The notes under the pieces were generated by a model. The model saw only the letters and a program-made list of their open reading frames with translations. It searched no databases and was not told the origin of the DNA. A stretch of 51,529 bases of DNA from Pseudomonadota bacterium (GTDB lineage Bacteria > Pseudomonadota > Alphaproteobacteria > Rhizobiales > Rhizobiaceae), in assembly GCA_023419535.1 (NCBI GenBank), contig JAEZXX010000056.1, positions 1 through 51,529 on the forward strand, read 5' to 3'. Shown here piece after piece: positions 25,174-33,587 of the stretch. Numbering within the stretch: position 1 is the stretch's first letter; every line of letters starts with the position of its first letter. The position numbers and the translations under genes were made by a program.

Positions 25174-26492
25174 TGGCCATGCTTCCGCAGGAATTCGTTC
25201 GCCTCAAGCGGGACGGCCAGCAGCTCGACCCCGTCGAGATCAAGGCCTTCATCGACGGCTTCGAGGGCGAGCGCGTGACCGAGGGGCAGATCGCGGCGCT
25301 CGCCATGGCGGTCTTCTTCAACGGATTGTCGCGCGAGGAGACGGTGGCGCTGACGCTCGCCATGCGCGATTCGGGCGACGTCCTCGACTGGTCCGGCATC
25401 GACCGGCCGATCGTCGACAAGCATTCGACGGGCGGCGTCGGCGACAACGTCTCCCTGATGCTCGCGCCCATCGTCGCCGCCTGCGGCGCGGGCGTGCCGA
25501 TGATCTCGGGCCGCGGCCTCGGCCACACCGGCGGCACGCTCGACAAGATGGAATCGATCCCCGGCTACTCGGTCTCGCCGGACAACGCGCTGTTCCGGAA
25601 GGTGACCGACGAGATCGGCTGCGCCATCATCGGCCAGACCGGGCGCCTCGCGCCGGCCGACAAGCGCTTCTACGGCATCCGCGACGTCACCGCGACGGTG
25701 GAGTCGATCCCGCTCATCACGGCCTCGATCCTGTCGAAGAAGCTCGCGGCCGGCCTGCAGGGCCTCGTCCTCGACGTGAAGTCCGGGTCCGGCGCCTTCA
25801 TGTCCACCGAGGCCGGGGCGCGCGAACTCGCACAGAGCCTCGTCGAGGTCGCCAACGGCGCCGGATTGAAGACGACCGCGCTGCTCACCGGCATGGACGA
25901 GTCGCTCGCCTCCGACGCCGGCAACGCGGTGGAGGTGCGCAACGCGGTGCGGTTCCTCACGGGCGAACACCGCGACGTGCGTCTCCTGGCGGTGACGCTG
26001 GCGCTTGCCGGCGAGATGGTGGAACTCGCGGGTCTCGCAGAGACGCGCGAGGAGGGGCTCGCCAAGGCGACCGCCGCGCTCGGGGACGGGCGCGCGGCGG
26101 ACATCTTCGGAAAGATGGTGCACGCTCTGGGCGGCCCCGCCGATTTCGTCGAGCGGATGGACGACCATCTGCCGAAGGCGGACCTCGTGCGACCGGTTCA
26201 TGCCGAGGGGACCGGTCCGGTCGCCTCGGTGGACACGCGCGGCCTCGGACTCGCCGTCGTGGCGCTCGGCGGCGGCCGCACCCGGCCGCAGGACGGCGTC
26301 GACCACGCCGTCGGCCTGACCGAACTGGCGGCCATCGGCGACGAGGTCTTGGCCGACCGACCGCTCTGCTTCGTCCACGCGCGAAACGAGGCGGCGTTCG
26401 CCGAGGCCGAGCGCATGGTCCGCGCGGCCTACAGGCTCGGGGAGGGAACGCCGGGCCAGAGCCCGGCCGTCATCGACCGGTTCGGAGCCTGA
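25173..26492 (+). CDS. deoA: Thymidine phosphorylase
   Basis: 439 residues. It phosphorolyses thymidine and deoxyuridine to base and deoxyribose-1-phosphate. The anthranilate-phosphoribosyltransferase-like fold is marked by KHSTGGVGDNVSLMLAPIVA, MISGRGLGHTGGTLDKMESI (phosphate and substrate sites) and LVLDVKSGSGAFM. Start at the ATG that overlaps the deoC stop; an in-frame TTG three bases earlier is unlikely. It is last in the forward operon and followed by palindromic repeats, then the convergent upp gene. Confidence 0.96.
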   Translation: MAMLPQEFVRLKRDGQQLDPVEIKAFIDGFEGERVTEGQIAALAMAVFFNGLSREETVALTLAMRDSGDVLDWSGIDRPIVDKHSTGGVGDNVSLMLAPIVAACGAGVPMISGRGLGHTGGTLDKMESIPGYSVSPDNALFRKVTDEIGCAIIGQTGRLAPADKRFYGIRDVTATVESIPLITASILSKKLAAGLQGLVLDVKSGSGAFMSTEAGARELAQSLVEVANGAGLKTTALLTGMDESLASDAGNAVEVRNAVRFLTGEHRDVRLLAVTLALAGEMVELAGLAETREEGLAKATAALGDGRAADIFGKMVHALGGPADFVERMDDHLPKADLVRPVHAEGTGPVASVDTRGLGLAVVALGGGRTRPQDGVDHAVGLTELAAIGDEVLADRPLCFVHARNEAAFAEAERMVRAAYRLGEGTPGQSPAVIDRFGA

Positions 26493-26513
26493 TCGCGGCC
26501 GGCCCCCTACGAA

Positions 26514-26657
26514 GCCCTCATCCCCCTGCCGGGACTTGTCTCCCGTCGGGGAGAAGGAAGCGGCTTCGATGCGGGAGCATACTCTGGAAACGAAGGCGCC
26601 ATTCCCTCTCCCTCCGGGGAGAGGGTGGCCGCGAAGCGGTCGGGTGAGGGCCTGAAG
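26514..26657. repeat. Second inverted pair of palindromic intergenic repeats
   Basis: Between convergent deoA and upp. Unit A (from 26515, CCCTCATCCCC) has TCTCCC and GGGAGA arms (26539-26544, 26549-26554). Unit B has CCCTCTCCC and GGGAGAGGG (26604-26612, 26617-26625), then GGTGGCCGCGAAGCGG and GGGTGAGGG. The words and the inverse arrangement match the pair at 8969-9114, so this is a dispersed family. It may serve as a bidirectional terminator here. Confidence 0.65.
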
Positions 26658-26688
26658 GGCTCGGCACTGCCGAGCGCGGCCGTTGCGC

Positions 26689-27318
26689 CTATTTCGTGCC
26701 GTACATCCGGTCGCCGGCGTCGCCGAGGCCGGGGATGATGTAGCCCTTCTCGTTCAGCTTCTCGTCGATCGAGGCGGTGAAGACCTGCACGTCCGGATGC
26801 GCGGCGCGGAAGCGCTCGATCCCCTCCGGCGCGGCGAGCAGGCAGAGGAAGCGGATGTTCCTCGCACCGCGCTCCTTCAGCTTCTCCATCGCCGCGATGG
26901 CCGAGTTGGCGGTCGCGAGCATCGGATCGACGGCGATGACGAGGCGGTTCTCCAGATCCTCCGGCGCCTTGAAGTAGTACTCGACCGCCTCCAGCGTCTC
27001 GTGGTCGCGATAGAGCCCGATATGGGCGACGCGGGCGGCCGGGACGAGGTCGAGCATGCCCTCCAGAAGCCCGTTGCCGGCGCGCAGGATCGAGGCGAAG
27101 ACGAGCTTCTTTCCCTCCAGGATCGGCGCGTCCATCTCCATGATGGGGGTCTCGATGCGCATGGTGGTGAGGTCGAGTTCGCGCGTCACCTCGTAGCAGA
27201 GCAGCGTCGAGATCTCGCGCAGGAGGCGCCGGAAGCTGGCCGTCGAGGTCTCCTTCTTGCGCATGAGGGTCAGCTTGTGCTGGACGAGCGGATGGTCGAC
27301 GACGGTCACACCGTTCAT
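26689..27318 (-). CDS. upp: Uracil phosphoribosyltransferase
   Basis: 209 residues. It makes UMP from uracil and PRPP. The N-terminal VDHPLVQHKLTLMRKKETST, then LVFASILRAGNGLLEGMLDLVPAARV, the PRPP loop VDPMLATANSAI, and the C-terminal GYIIPGLGDAGDRMYGTK are all standard. The PRPP loop has Ala-Asn where E. coli has Gly-Gly; I believe this is common in rhizobial enzymes. It recycles the uracil released upstream in this catabolic region. It is last in the reverse operon after deoB and add. Confidence 0.96.
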   Translation of the reverse strand: MNGVTVVDHPLVQHKLTLMRKKETSTASFRRLLREISTLLCYEVTRELDLTTMRIETPIMEMDAPILEGKKLVFASILRAGNGLLEGMLDLVPAARVAHIGLYRDHETLEAVEYYFKAPEDLENRLVIAVDPMLATANSAIAAMEKLKERGARNIRFLCLLAAPEGIERFRAAHPDVQVFTASIDEKLNEKGYIIPGLGDAGDRMYGTK

Positions 27319-27352
27319 GCGGGAAGTCTCCTTCGGGCGATCGACGGGCGTT

Positions 27353-28360
27353 CTACCGGCTCGGCTTGGGGGCGCCAAGCCGGATCGCGTCCATGACGAG
27401 ACGTTGGAGCAGCGTGCCGCGCGTCTCCTCGTCCACGAAGGCGGCCTCGACGGCGTTGCGCGTGAGGGCCAGACGCTCGGGCGCGGTGAAGCCGGCGTCC
27501 CGCGCGAAGGCGTATTCGGCGTCGAGCGAGGTGCCGAAGAAGGGCGGATCGTCCGACGACACGGTGACGCGCACGCCCGCGTCGTGGAGCGCCCGCAGCG
27601 GATGGGCTTCGGCCGAGCCGAAGACGCCGAGCGCGAGGTTGGAGCCGGGGCAGACCTCCAGCGTGACGCCCTCGGACGCAAGGCGTGCCACCAGCGCTTC
27701 GTCCTCGATCGCCCGCACGCCGTGCCCGATCCGCGAGACGCGCAACTGATCGAGCGTCTCGGCGATGGCCTCGGGACCGGCGAACTCTCCGGCATGAGCC
27801 GTCAGGCGCAGCCCGGCGGCCCGCGCGACGTCGAAGGCCGTGGCGAAGTCCCGTGGACGGTGGCGACGCTCGTCGCCCGCAAGGCCGAAGCCGGTGACGA
27901 GCGGGTGCGCGAGCCCGGCGGCGAAACGCGCCGTCGCCTCGACGGCCTCCGGCCCGAGATGGCGGACGCCGACGACGACGAGCCGGGCGACGATGCCGTG
28001 TTCGGCCTCGGCCTGCCGGATGCCCTCCGCCAGACCGGCGAGATAGGCCTCCGGGGAGAGGCCGGCCGAGGCCGCGTGGTCAGGCGAGACGAAGAACTCG
28101 GCGTAGATGGCGCCGTCGGCGGCGATCGACGCCAGGTACTCGAAGGCGAGGCGGCGATAGTCGTCCTCGTCGCGAAAGAGCGCGGCCACCCGGTCGTAGG
28201 CCTGGAGGAACCCGGAGAAACCGTCCCAGCGGTATCGGTCCGCGCCGATCAGATCGCCGAGATCGATCCCGTGCTTGCGCGCCGTCGCCAGGGCCAGCGC
28301 CGGCGAGGCGGTGCCCTCCACATGGACGTGGAGTTCGGCCTTGGGCTCGGCGGCCGTCAC
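27353..28360 (-). CDS. add: Adenosine deaminase
   Basis: 335 residues, zinc amidohydrolase fold. It deaminates adenosine and deoxyadenosine. Zinc and catalytic motifs in order are ELHVHVEG (His11, His13), LTAHAGE, RIGHGVRA and VSSDDPPFFGT. The start overlaps the deoB stop by four bases (ATGA, 28357-28360), indicating coupling. Some family members act on adenine rather than adenosine; the surrounding nucleoside phosphorylase and transporter genes favour the nucleoside here. Confidence 0.92.
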   Translation of the reverse strand: MTAAEPKAELHVHVEGTASPALALATARKHGIDLGDLIGADRYRWDGFSGFLQAYDRVAALFRDEDDYRRLAFEYLASIAADGAIYAEFFVSPDHAASAGLSPEAYLAGLAEGIRQAEAEHGIVARLVVVGVRHLGPEAVEATARFAAGLAHPLVTGFGLAGDERRHRPRDFATAFDVARAAGLRLTAHAGEFAGPEAIAETLDQLRVSRIGHGVRAIEDEALVARLASEGVTLEVCPGSNLALGVFGSAEAHPLRALHDAGVRVTVSSDDPPFFGTSLDAEYAFARDAGFTAPERLALTRNAVEAAFVDEETRGTLLQRLVMDAIRLGAPKPSR

Positions 28361-29547
28361 AGGAAACTTCTCCCATGCCGGCCCGGCGCGAGGCGGAGAT
28401 GGGCGGCGGCGCTCTCGCCGATGTCGGCGAAGGTGGCGCGCTGCCCGATGTCGCGCACCGCGATGCCGGGACCGAAGCCGAGCACCGGCACGCGCTCGCG
28501 GGTGTGGTCGTTGCCCCTAAAGGTCGGATCGCAGCCGTGGTCGGCGGTGATGATGGCAAGGTCGCCCGGACGCAGGGCGGCGTGCAGTTCGGGCAGACGG
28601 GCGTCGAAGCGCTCCAGCGCGTCGGCGTAGCCGGGCACGTCCCGCCGGTGGCCGAACTCGGAATCGAAGTCGACGAAATTGGCGAAGACGAGGTCGCCGT
28701 CGCGGGCCTCGTCCAGAGCCTCCAGCAGCTTGTCGAACTGCGCCATGTTGCCGGCCCCCTTCAGGACCGTGGTCACGCCCTTGTGGGCGAAGATGTCGCC
28801 GATCTTGCCGACCGCGATGACCCGACCCCCGCTCGCCTCCACGCGGTCGAGCAGGGTCTCCTCCGGAGGCGGGGTGGCATAGTCGCGCCGGTTGGCGGTG
28901 CGCTTGAAGGTCTTGGCGCCGTCGCCCACGAAGGGCCGGGCGATGACGCGGCCGATGTTCAGGGGATCGACGTGGGCCCGCGCGATCTCGCAGAGCCGAT
29001 AGAGGCGTTCGAGGCCGAAATGGGTCTCGTGGGCGGCGATCTGGAAGACGGAATCGGCCGAGGTGTAGACGATGGGCTTGCCGGTGGCGACGTGCGCCTC
29101 GCCGAACTCCTCGATCACCTGCGTGCCCGAGCCGTGCCGGTTTCCGAGAATCCCCGGAAGCTCCGCCTCCTCGACGATCGCCTCGATCAGCTCGGCCGGA
29201 AAGGTCGGGACCGTTTCGGGGAAGTAGCCCCAGTCGAAGGCGACCGGCAGTCCGGCGATCTCCCAGTGGCCGGACGGCGTGTCCTTCCCGTTCGACGTCT
29301 CCGCGGCGGTCCCGAACAGCCCTTCCGGTTCGGGGCCGGGAAAGCCCGCAGCGCGGGGCAGGCCGAGCCGGTCGAGATGGGGGAGGTCCAGCAGCCCCGC
29401 GCGCAGGCCCTCGCGGTCGGCCCGCCCAAGCTCGGCGGCGCGGCGGATGTTCCCGTAGGTGTCCGCGCCCTCGTCGCCGTAGGCGCTCGCGTCCGGGGCC
29501 CTTCCGACGCCGAAGGAATCGAGGACGATCAGGATGGCGCGGGACAT
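28357..29547 (-). CDS. deoB: Phosphopentomutase
   Basis: 396 residues. It interconverts (deoxy)ribose-1-phosphate and -5-phosphate, linking the phosphorylases to DeoC. Alkaline-phosphatase-superfamily metal motifs are visible: ILIVLDSFGVGRAPDA at the N-terminus, GKDTPSGHWEIAG (the phospho-acceptor Thr region), NFVDFDSEFGHRRD and IITADHGCDPTF. The start at 29547 (MSRAIL) fits the family; the ATG six codons earlier is possible. It is first gene of the reverse operon deoB-add-upp, convergent with the forward nucleoside operon. Confidence 0.96.
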   Translation of the reverse strand: MSRAILIVLDSFGVGRAPDASAYGDEGADTYGNIRRAAELGRADREGLRAGLLDLPHLDRLGLPRAAGFPGPEPEGLFGTAAETSNGKDTPSGHWEIAGLPVAFDWGYFPETVPTFPAELIEAIVEEAELPGILGNRHGSGTQVIEEFGEAHVATGKPIVYTSADSVFQIAAHETHFGLERLYRLCEIARAHVDPLNIGRVIARPFVGDGAKTFKRTANRRDYATPPPEETLLDRVEASGGRVIAVGKIGDIFAHKGVTTVLKGAGNMAQFDKLLEALDEARDGDLVFANFVDFDSEFGHRRDVPGYADALERFDARLPELHAALRPGDLAIITADHGCDPTFRGNDHTRERVPVLGFGPGIAVRDIGQRATFADIGESAAAHLRLAPGRHGRSFL

Positions 29548-29617
29548 CGCGGCCCTTTCAGGCAAAGGCGTCAGAGTGCCACGGCGCCCCGTCCCCGGGC
29601 AATCCCGGCCGGTCCCG

Positions 29618-30076
29618 CTACTGGCTCCGGGCGCGTCCCTCGCGCGCGCCGAACTGGCCGATCGCCGCGTCGAAGCCGCCCGAAGCGTCGCCGATCGTGA
29701 CCGTCGGCTCGCAGTTCGGCGAACAGGAATAGGTGCTGCGCTCGGCCTGCCGGTAGACTCGGACCGAGGAAATCTCCACGGCGTTCACCGCCACCGTTTC
29801 GTCGAGGACCGGATCGCCCGAGGGGCCGAGGACGACGAGATTGGTCACGCCGTAGGAGCGGCCCGTGAGGATGAGCGTGCGGGAATCGTGGACGGAGACG
29901 TCGACGATGGACGGGTTGCCGATGATGACGGTGGAGGCCGCGTCCTCGATCTTGAGCACGCGCGCATGGTCCATCGCCACGGTGATGGTCGGCGCCGCGG
30001 TTTCGGCGAAGGCGCGCGGCGGCACCGCGAGGAGCGCGAGGACGAGCCCGGCGAGGAGGAGGGGACGGGACGGCAC
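29618..30076 (-). CDS. Pilus-assembly N-domain protein (secretin N-domain paralogue)
   Basis: 152 residues with a Sec signal peptide (cleavage near AFAET). The mature domain has ITVAMDHARVLKIEDAASTV, IIGNPSIVDVSV, then TLILTGRSYGVTNLVVL, the fold called T2SS-T3SS pilus N-domain, which also forms residues about 45-120 of the CpaC secretin encoded here. It has no secretin barrel. A short C-terminal tail carries a C-x3-C pair (YSCSPNCEP). It is divergent from the Flp pilin gene with a CtrA-type box between, suggesting it belongs to the pilus regulon, perhaps as a periplasmic partner of the secretin. Confidence 0.82.
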   Translation of the reverse strand: MPSRPLLLAGLVLALLAVPPRAFAETAAPTITVAMDHARVLKIEDAASTVIIGNPSIVDVSVHDSRTLILTGRSYGVTNLVVLGPSGDPVLDETVAVNAVEISSVRVYRQAERSTYSCSPNCEPTVTIGDASGGFDAAIGQFGAREGRARSQ

Positions 30077-30127
30077 GGACGGAACCTCGCGCGGGGGATC
30101 TGGCCGGCAAGACTATCCGCGCCGCGA

Positions 30128-30143
30128 TTAAGTCAAGTTTAAC
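30128..30143. promoter_or_regulatory. CtrA-type box TTAA-N7-TTAAC
   Basis: TTAA (30128-30131), GTCAAGT, TTAA (30139-30142), C (30143): an exact match to the alphaproteobacterial cell-cycle regulator consensus. It lies 52 bases before the reverse N-domain gene and 170 before the pilin ATG. The rest of the 236-base gap holds no other confident element apart from the pilin AAGGAG ribosome-binding site at 30301-30306. Confidence 0.65.
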
Positions 30144-30312
30144 GGGCCGCGGCCACCGAAATTTTACCCTGCGAAAGGCGAGGCGGCATTTACCGATCGG
30201 TGACGCTGTCCCTTAGGCAATCGGAAGGAGGGGTACCGGTAGATTGCGGTCATCCGATCGACGGGACTTGTCGACGGGAGTGAATTTACAAGCGGACTGT
30301 AAGGAGTTCCCA

Positions 30313-30507
30313 ATGTCCAAGTTCTTCCTGCGCTTCAAGCGCGACGAAAAGGGTGCCACCGCGATCGAGTACGGCCTGATCGCCGCCCTCATGTCGGTCG
30401 TCGTCATCGGTGCCATCACGGCGCTCGGTGGCCCGCTCAAGACGACGTTCACAAACATCGGCTCGACGCTGACTTCGCAGTCGGCGACGGTCGAGAAGGC
30501 CAAGTAA
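30313..30507 (+). CDS. Flp-family type IVb pilin
   Basis: 64 residues. A short basic leader ends at Gly14, and processing before Ala15 by the CpaA-type peptidase is expected. The mature N-terminus ATAIEYGLIAALMSVVV carries Glu5 and the adjacent Tyr typical of Flp pilins, followed by the transmembrane/polymerisation helix. The major pilus subunit is assembled by the cpa/tad genes downstream. The ATG at 30313 has an AAGGAG ribosome-binding site; an upstream in-frame start at 30244 would bury the leader and is rejected. Confidence 0.96.
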   Translation: MSKFFLRFKRDEKGATAIEYGLIAALMSVVVIGAITALGGPLKTTFTNIGSTLTSQSATVEKAK

Positions 30508-30528
30508 GCTTTCCGACGCAGACGAACC

Positions 30529-31020
30529 GTGATCGCTTCGACCATCTTCTTCGTCGTCGTCATGGCTTTGGCCATGCTCTCCGACATCCGGTCGATGACG
30601 ATCCCGAACCGCCTGAATCTCGCTCTCGTCACGGTCTTCGCGCTGTCGGTCCTCTGGGCCGGCATGCCGGGGGCCGCGATGGCGTTCCACGTCCTCTTCG
30701 CCCTCGCCGTCCTCAGCGCCACCGCTGGGCTCTTCGCCATGGGCTGGATGGGGGGAGGGGACGCCAAGCTCATCGCCGCCACGGCGCTGTGGTTCGGCCC
30801 AAGCCTTCTCTTCCTAGATTACATGATGCTCGCCGCTCTCCTCGGAGGCGGCGTGACGCTCGCGCTCCTCGCGGCCCGCGCGATGCTGCGGCCGACGACG
30901 GGACTTGTCTTCCTCGACCGGCTGCTCCTGCCGACGAACGGCATTCCCTACGGCGTCGCCCTCGGCGCAGCCGGGATCCTCGTCGCCCTCTCCGGCGACG
31001 GGACCGCGATCCTCTCCTGA
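30529..31020 (+). CDS. cpaA: Prepilin peptidase CpaA (A24 family)
   Basis: 163 residues from a GTG start. A polytopic membrane aspartyl protease that removes the pilin leader. The two catalytic aspartates are visible: Asp19 in SDIRSMTIPN and Asp78 in the GxGD motif (MGGGDAKLIAA). No N-terminal methylase domain is present, as is normal for CpaA/TadV. It starts 21 bases after the pilin stop, so it is probably read from the pilin transcript at lower level. Confidence 0.95.
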   Translation: MIASTIFFVVVMALAMLSDIRSMTIPNRLNLALVTVFALSVLWAGMPGAAMAFHVLFALAVLSATAGLFAMGWMGGGDAKLIAATALWFGPSLLFLDYMMLAALLGGGVTLALLAARAMLRPTTGLVFLDRLLLPTNGIPYGVALGAAGILVALSGDGTAILS

Positions 31021-31061
31021 AGCTTGCGCCGCGCCGAAGACATCTCCGGGTAGGCGAAAGA

Positions 31062-31076
31062 TTAGATTTGATTAAC
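31062..31076. promoter_or_regulatory. Degenerate CtrA-like site before cpaB
   Basis: TTAG-N6-TTAAC (31062-31076), one base short of the ideal spacing, 75 bases before cpaB. A TTAAC half-site is intact. In a 130-base gap after cpaA this suggests a second promoter for the cpaB-tadC genes. Weak on its own; its value lies in the neighbouring better matches. Confidence 0.35.
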
Positions 31077-31150
31077 CATACATTGAGGGTTTGCCGCCGA
31101 TAACGATCCGGTGGCGTGCCGCTGGGGCGCGCCGGCGGACGAGGGATCGG

Positions 31151-31957
31151 ATGAAGCTGGCGCGTCTTGCGGTTTTCGGGATCGCGATCCTGGCGGCGGC
31201 GGGCGCCGGCCTCGTGGCGGTCAACATGACGGCGTCCAAGCCGGCGGAGCCGATCATCATCACCGCCCCGGCCTCCGAGCCGTCGGTTCAGCTGGTGGAG
31301 ATCCTCGCCACGACCCGCGCCCTTCCGATGGGGCACAGCATCGAGGGCGCGCTTGCTTGGCGGACCTGGCCGAAGGACGCGGTCAGCGAGGATCTGATCC
31401 TGCGCGAGACCCGGCCCGACGCCGTCAGCGAGATCGGGCGCTCCGTCGCCCGGCAGAGCTTCTTTGCGGGCGAGCCCGTGCGCGAGGCCAAGCTCGTGCG
31501 CGCAGACCGCGGCTTCATGTCCGCGATCCTCCCGAGCGGCAAGCGGGCGGTCGCCGTGCGCATCGCCGCCGAGACCTCCGCCGGCGGCTTCATCCTGCCC
31601 AACGACCATGTCGACGTGATCATGACGCGGGACGTGGACGGGCGGTTCGAGACCGAGACGATCCTCCACAATCTGCGCGTCCTGGCCATCGACCAGACGA
31701 TCGAGGAGCAGGACGGCGCGAGCGTCGTCGTCGGCTCGACCGCGACGATGGAGGTCGATCCAGCCCAGGCCGAGGCGCTGACCGTCGCCCAGAGGATGTC
31801 CGACAGCCTCGTCCTGTCGCTGCGCGCCATGAGCGATTCCGTTCCGGGCAGCGAAGGATACGCCCGCTTCCTCCTCGAGCGGGAGGAGGCGCCCGAGCGC
31901 ACCAGCGTGAAGCTCGTGCGCTACGGCCAGACCACAGACGTCGTGACGCGGAACTGA
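31151..31957 (+). CDS. cpaB: Flp pilus assembly protein CpaB (RcpC)
   Basis: 268 residues. An N-terminal membrane anchor (about 5-25, ARLAVFGIAILAAAGAGLVA) is followed by a periplasmic region with an SAF-like domain (about 45-110, VEILATTRALPMGHSI) and the RcpC domain (RAVAVRIAAETSAGGFILPNDHVDVI). CpaB is thought to act at the periplasmic face near the secretin. Start at 31151, which has GAGGGATCGG upstream; the in-frame ATG at 31091 is rejected as it adds a basic non-conserved leader. Four bases separate it from cpaC. Confidence 0.94.
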   Translation: MKLARLAVFGIAILAAAGAGLVAVNMTASKPAEPIIITAPASEPSVQLVEILATTRALPMGHSIEGALAWRTWPKDAVSEDLILRETRPDAVSEIGRSVARQSFFAGEPVREAKLVRADRGFMSAILPSGKRAVAVRIAAETSAGGFILPNDHVDVIMTRDVDGRFETETILHNLRVLAIDQTIEEQDGASVVVGSTATMEVDPAQAEALTVAQRMSDSLVLSLRAMSDSVPGSEGYARFLLEREEAPERTSVKLVRYGQTTDVVTRN

Positions 31958-31961
31958 ACGG

Positions 31962-33587
31962 ATGTTCGCGATGAAGCCTTCCGTGTCTCCCCGCCTGTCC
32001 GGCCTCGCGCTCGCGGCGCTGACGGGCCTTGCCGTCTTCTCCACGGCGCCCGCCCCCGCCATCGCGCAGGACAGCCCGATCGTCGCCGTCACGCGGCCCC
32101 AGCAGTCGATCTCCCTTGGTCTCGACAAGTCCCGCGTCATCGACCTGCCGCGCGACGCGCACGACATCCTGGTCGCCAACCCCGCCGTCGCGGACGCCGT
32201 GACGCGCACGGCGCGCCGCATCTACATCTTCGGCAAGCGCATCGGGCAGACCAACATCTTCGTCTTCGACGGGGCAGGACAGGAGATCGCCGTCCTCGAC
32301 ATCCGCGTCGAGCGAGACATCGCCGGGCTGGAGGAGACGATCCGCCGCTTCCTGCCCACGGCGGAGGTCCGGGCGGAGATGCTGAACGACAACGTCGTCC
32401 TGACCGGCACCGTGATGACGCCGCAGGACGCCGCCCAGGCCGTGCGGCTCGCCGAGATCTACGTGACCGGCGGCGAGGCGACGACCAGCCAGTACATCGT
32501 CTCGGCGTCCGGGTCGTCCAGCGCGGCCGGCGGATCGGGCGTCTCACAGCTCGGCGAGGAGCGCCAGCGCTCGCAGATCGTCAACCTCCTCGACATCCAG
32601 GGCGAGGATCAGGTGACGCTGAAGGTGACCGTCGCCGAGGTCCAGCGCTCCATCATCAAGCAATTGGGCTTCAACGGAACGCTGTCCGGTGTGATCGACG
32701 GAATGAGCTTCGCCGCGATCGGAGACAATCCGTTCGGCCTCGGCAAGGCGATCACGCAACAGGGGGCGGCCTTCCTCGGCTCGGTCGGCTCGGGCTCGCT
32801 GGACGCTCAGTTGAACGCGATGGAGCAGGCGGGCGTCATGCGGACGCTGGCCGAGCCGAGTCTGACGGCCATCTCAGGGGAGAACGCGAGTTTCCGGGTG
32901 GGCGGGCAGTTCGTCGTTCCGGTAGGCAAGTCCGACACTCCAGGGCTGCCCGCACAGCCCCCGATCACCGAGATCATCGGTTACGACGCAGCCGGACGAC
33001 CGCTCACGCGGACGACCCCGGGCACGCCGGCAGTTCCAGGTTCGCTTGAGTACGAAAGCCGCGAGGTCGACTACGGCATTGGGCTGGATTTCACACCGGT
33101 CGTCCTGGGCCCCGGTCGCATCAGCCTGAAGGTCCGCACGGCCGTCTCCGAACCCACCTTCGAATCGCCGTTCAATATTCCCGGCGGCAACGGAGCGGCC
33201 ACGAACGCGATCGGCATCCGCAAGCGCCTCGCCGACACGACGGTCGAGCTTCCCTCTGGCGGCTCGCTCGTCATCGCCGGCCTCGTGCGCGACGAGGTGC
33301 GCCAGGTCGTCTCGGGCTTTCCGGGACTGTCGCGCCTGCCGGTCCTCGGCACGCTGTTCCGCTCCCGGGACTTCCAGCGCTACGAGACCGAGCTCGTCGT
33401 CATCGTCACGCCCTATCTCGTGCGCCCCGTCGCGCGCCAGGAGCTGACGCGTCCCGACGACGGCCTCGCCTTCACCTCGGACGGCTCGGCCAACTTTCTC
33501 GGGCGCATCAACCGCGTCTACGGGGCGACCGAGACCAATCTTCCTCCCGGCCGCTACAACGGCCATGTCGGATACATCTACAAATGA
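31962..33587 (+). CDS. cpaC: Flp pilus secretin CpaC (RcpA)
   Basis: 541 residues. A signal peptide (about 1-38, ending PAIAQD) is followed by a pilus N-domain (DILVANPAVADAVTRTARRI, IYIFGKRIGQTNIFVF), a BON-like segment (VVLTGTVMTPQDAAQAV), and the secretin barrel domain from about residue 210 (LKVTVAEVQRSIIKQLGF) to the end (LADTTVELPSGGSLVIAGLV, then LPVLGTLFRS). It forms the outer-membrane pore for the pilus. The last four bases overlap the start of cpaD (ATGA, 33584-33587). Confidence 0.95.
   Translation: MFAMKPSVSPRLSGLALAALTGLAVFSTAPAPAIAQDSPIVAVTRPQQSISLGLDKSRVIDLPRDAHDILVANPAVADAVTRTARRIYIFGKRIGQTNIFVFDGAGQEIAVLDIRVERDIAGLEETIRRFLPTAEVRAEMLNDNVVLTGTVMTPQDAAQAVRLAEIYVTGGEATTSQYIVSASGSSSAAGGSGVSQLGEERQRSQIVNLLDIQGEDQVTLKVTVAEVQRSIIKQLGFNGTLSGVIDGMSFAAIGDNPFGLGKAITQQGAAFLGSVGSGSLDAQLNAMEQAGVMRTLAEPSLTAISGENASFRVGGQFVVPVGKSDTPGLPAQPPITEIIGYDAAGRPLTRTTPGTPAVPGSLEYESREVDYGIGLDFTPVVLGPGRISLKVRTAVSEPTFESPFNIPGGNGAATNAIGIRKRLADTTVELPSGGSLVIAGLVRDEVRQVVSGFPGLSRLPVLGTLFRSRDFQRYETELVVIVTPYLVRPVARQELTRPDDGLAFTSDGSANFLGRINRVYGATETNLPPGRYNGHVGYIYK

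Noticed and set aside
26514..26657. Possible CRISPR array
   Set aside because: Only two imperfect units in inverse orientation, with no regular spacers and no cas genes.
30210..30250. Possible sigma54 promoter before the pilin gene
   Set aside because: GG and GC words are present but not at the required 10-base interval.
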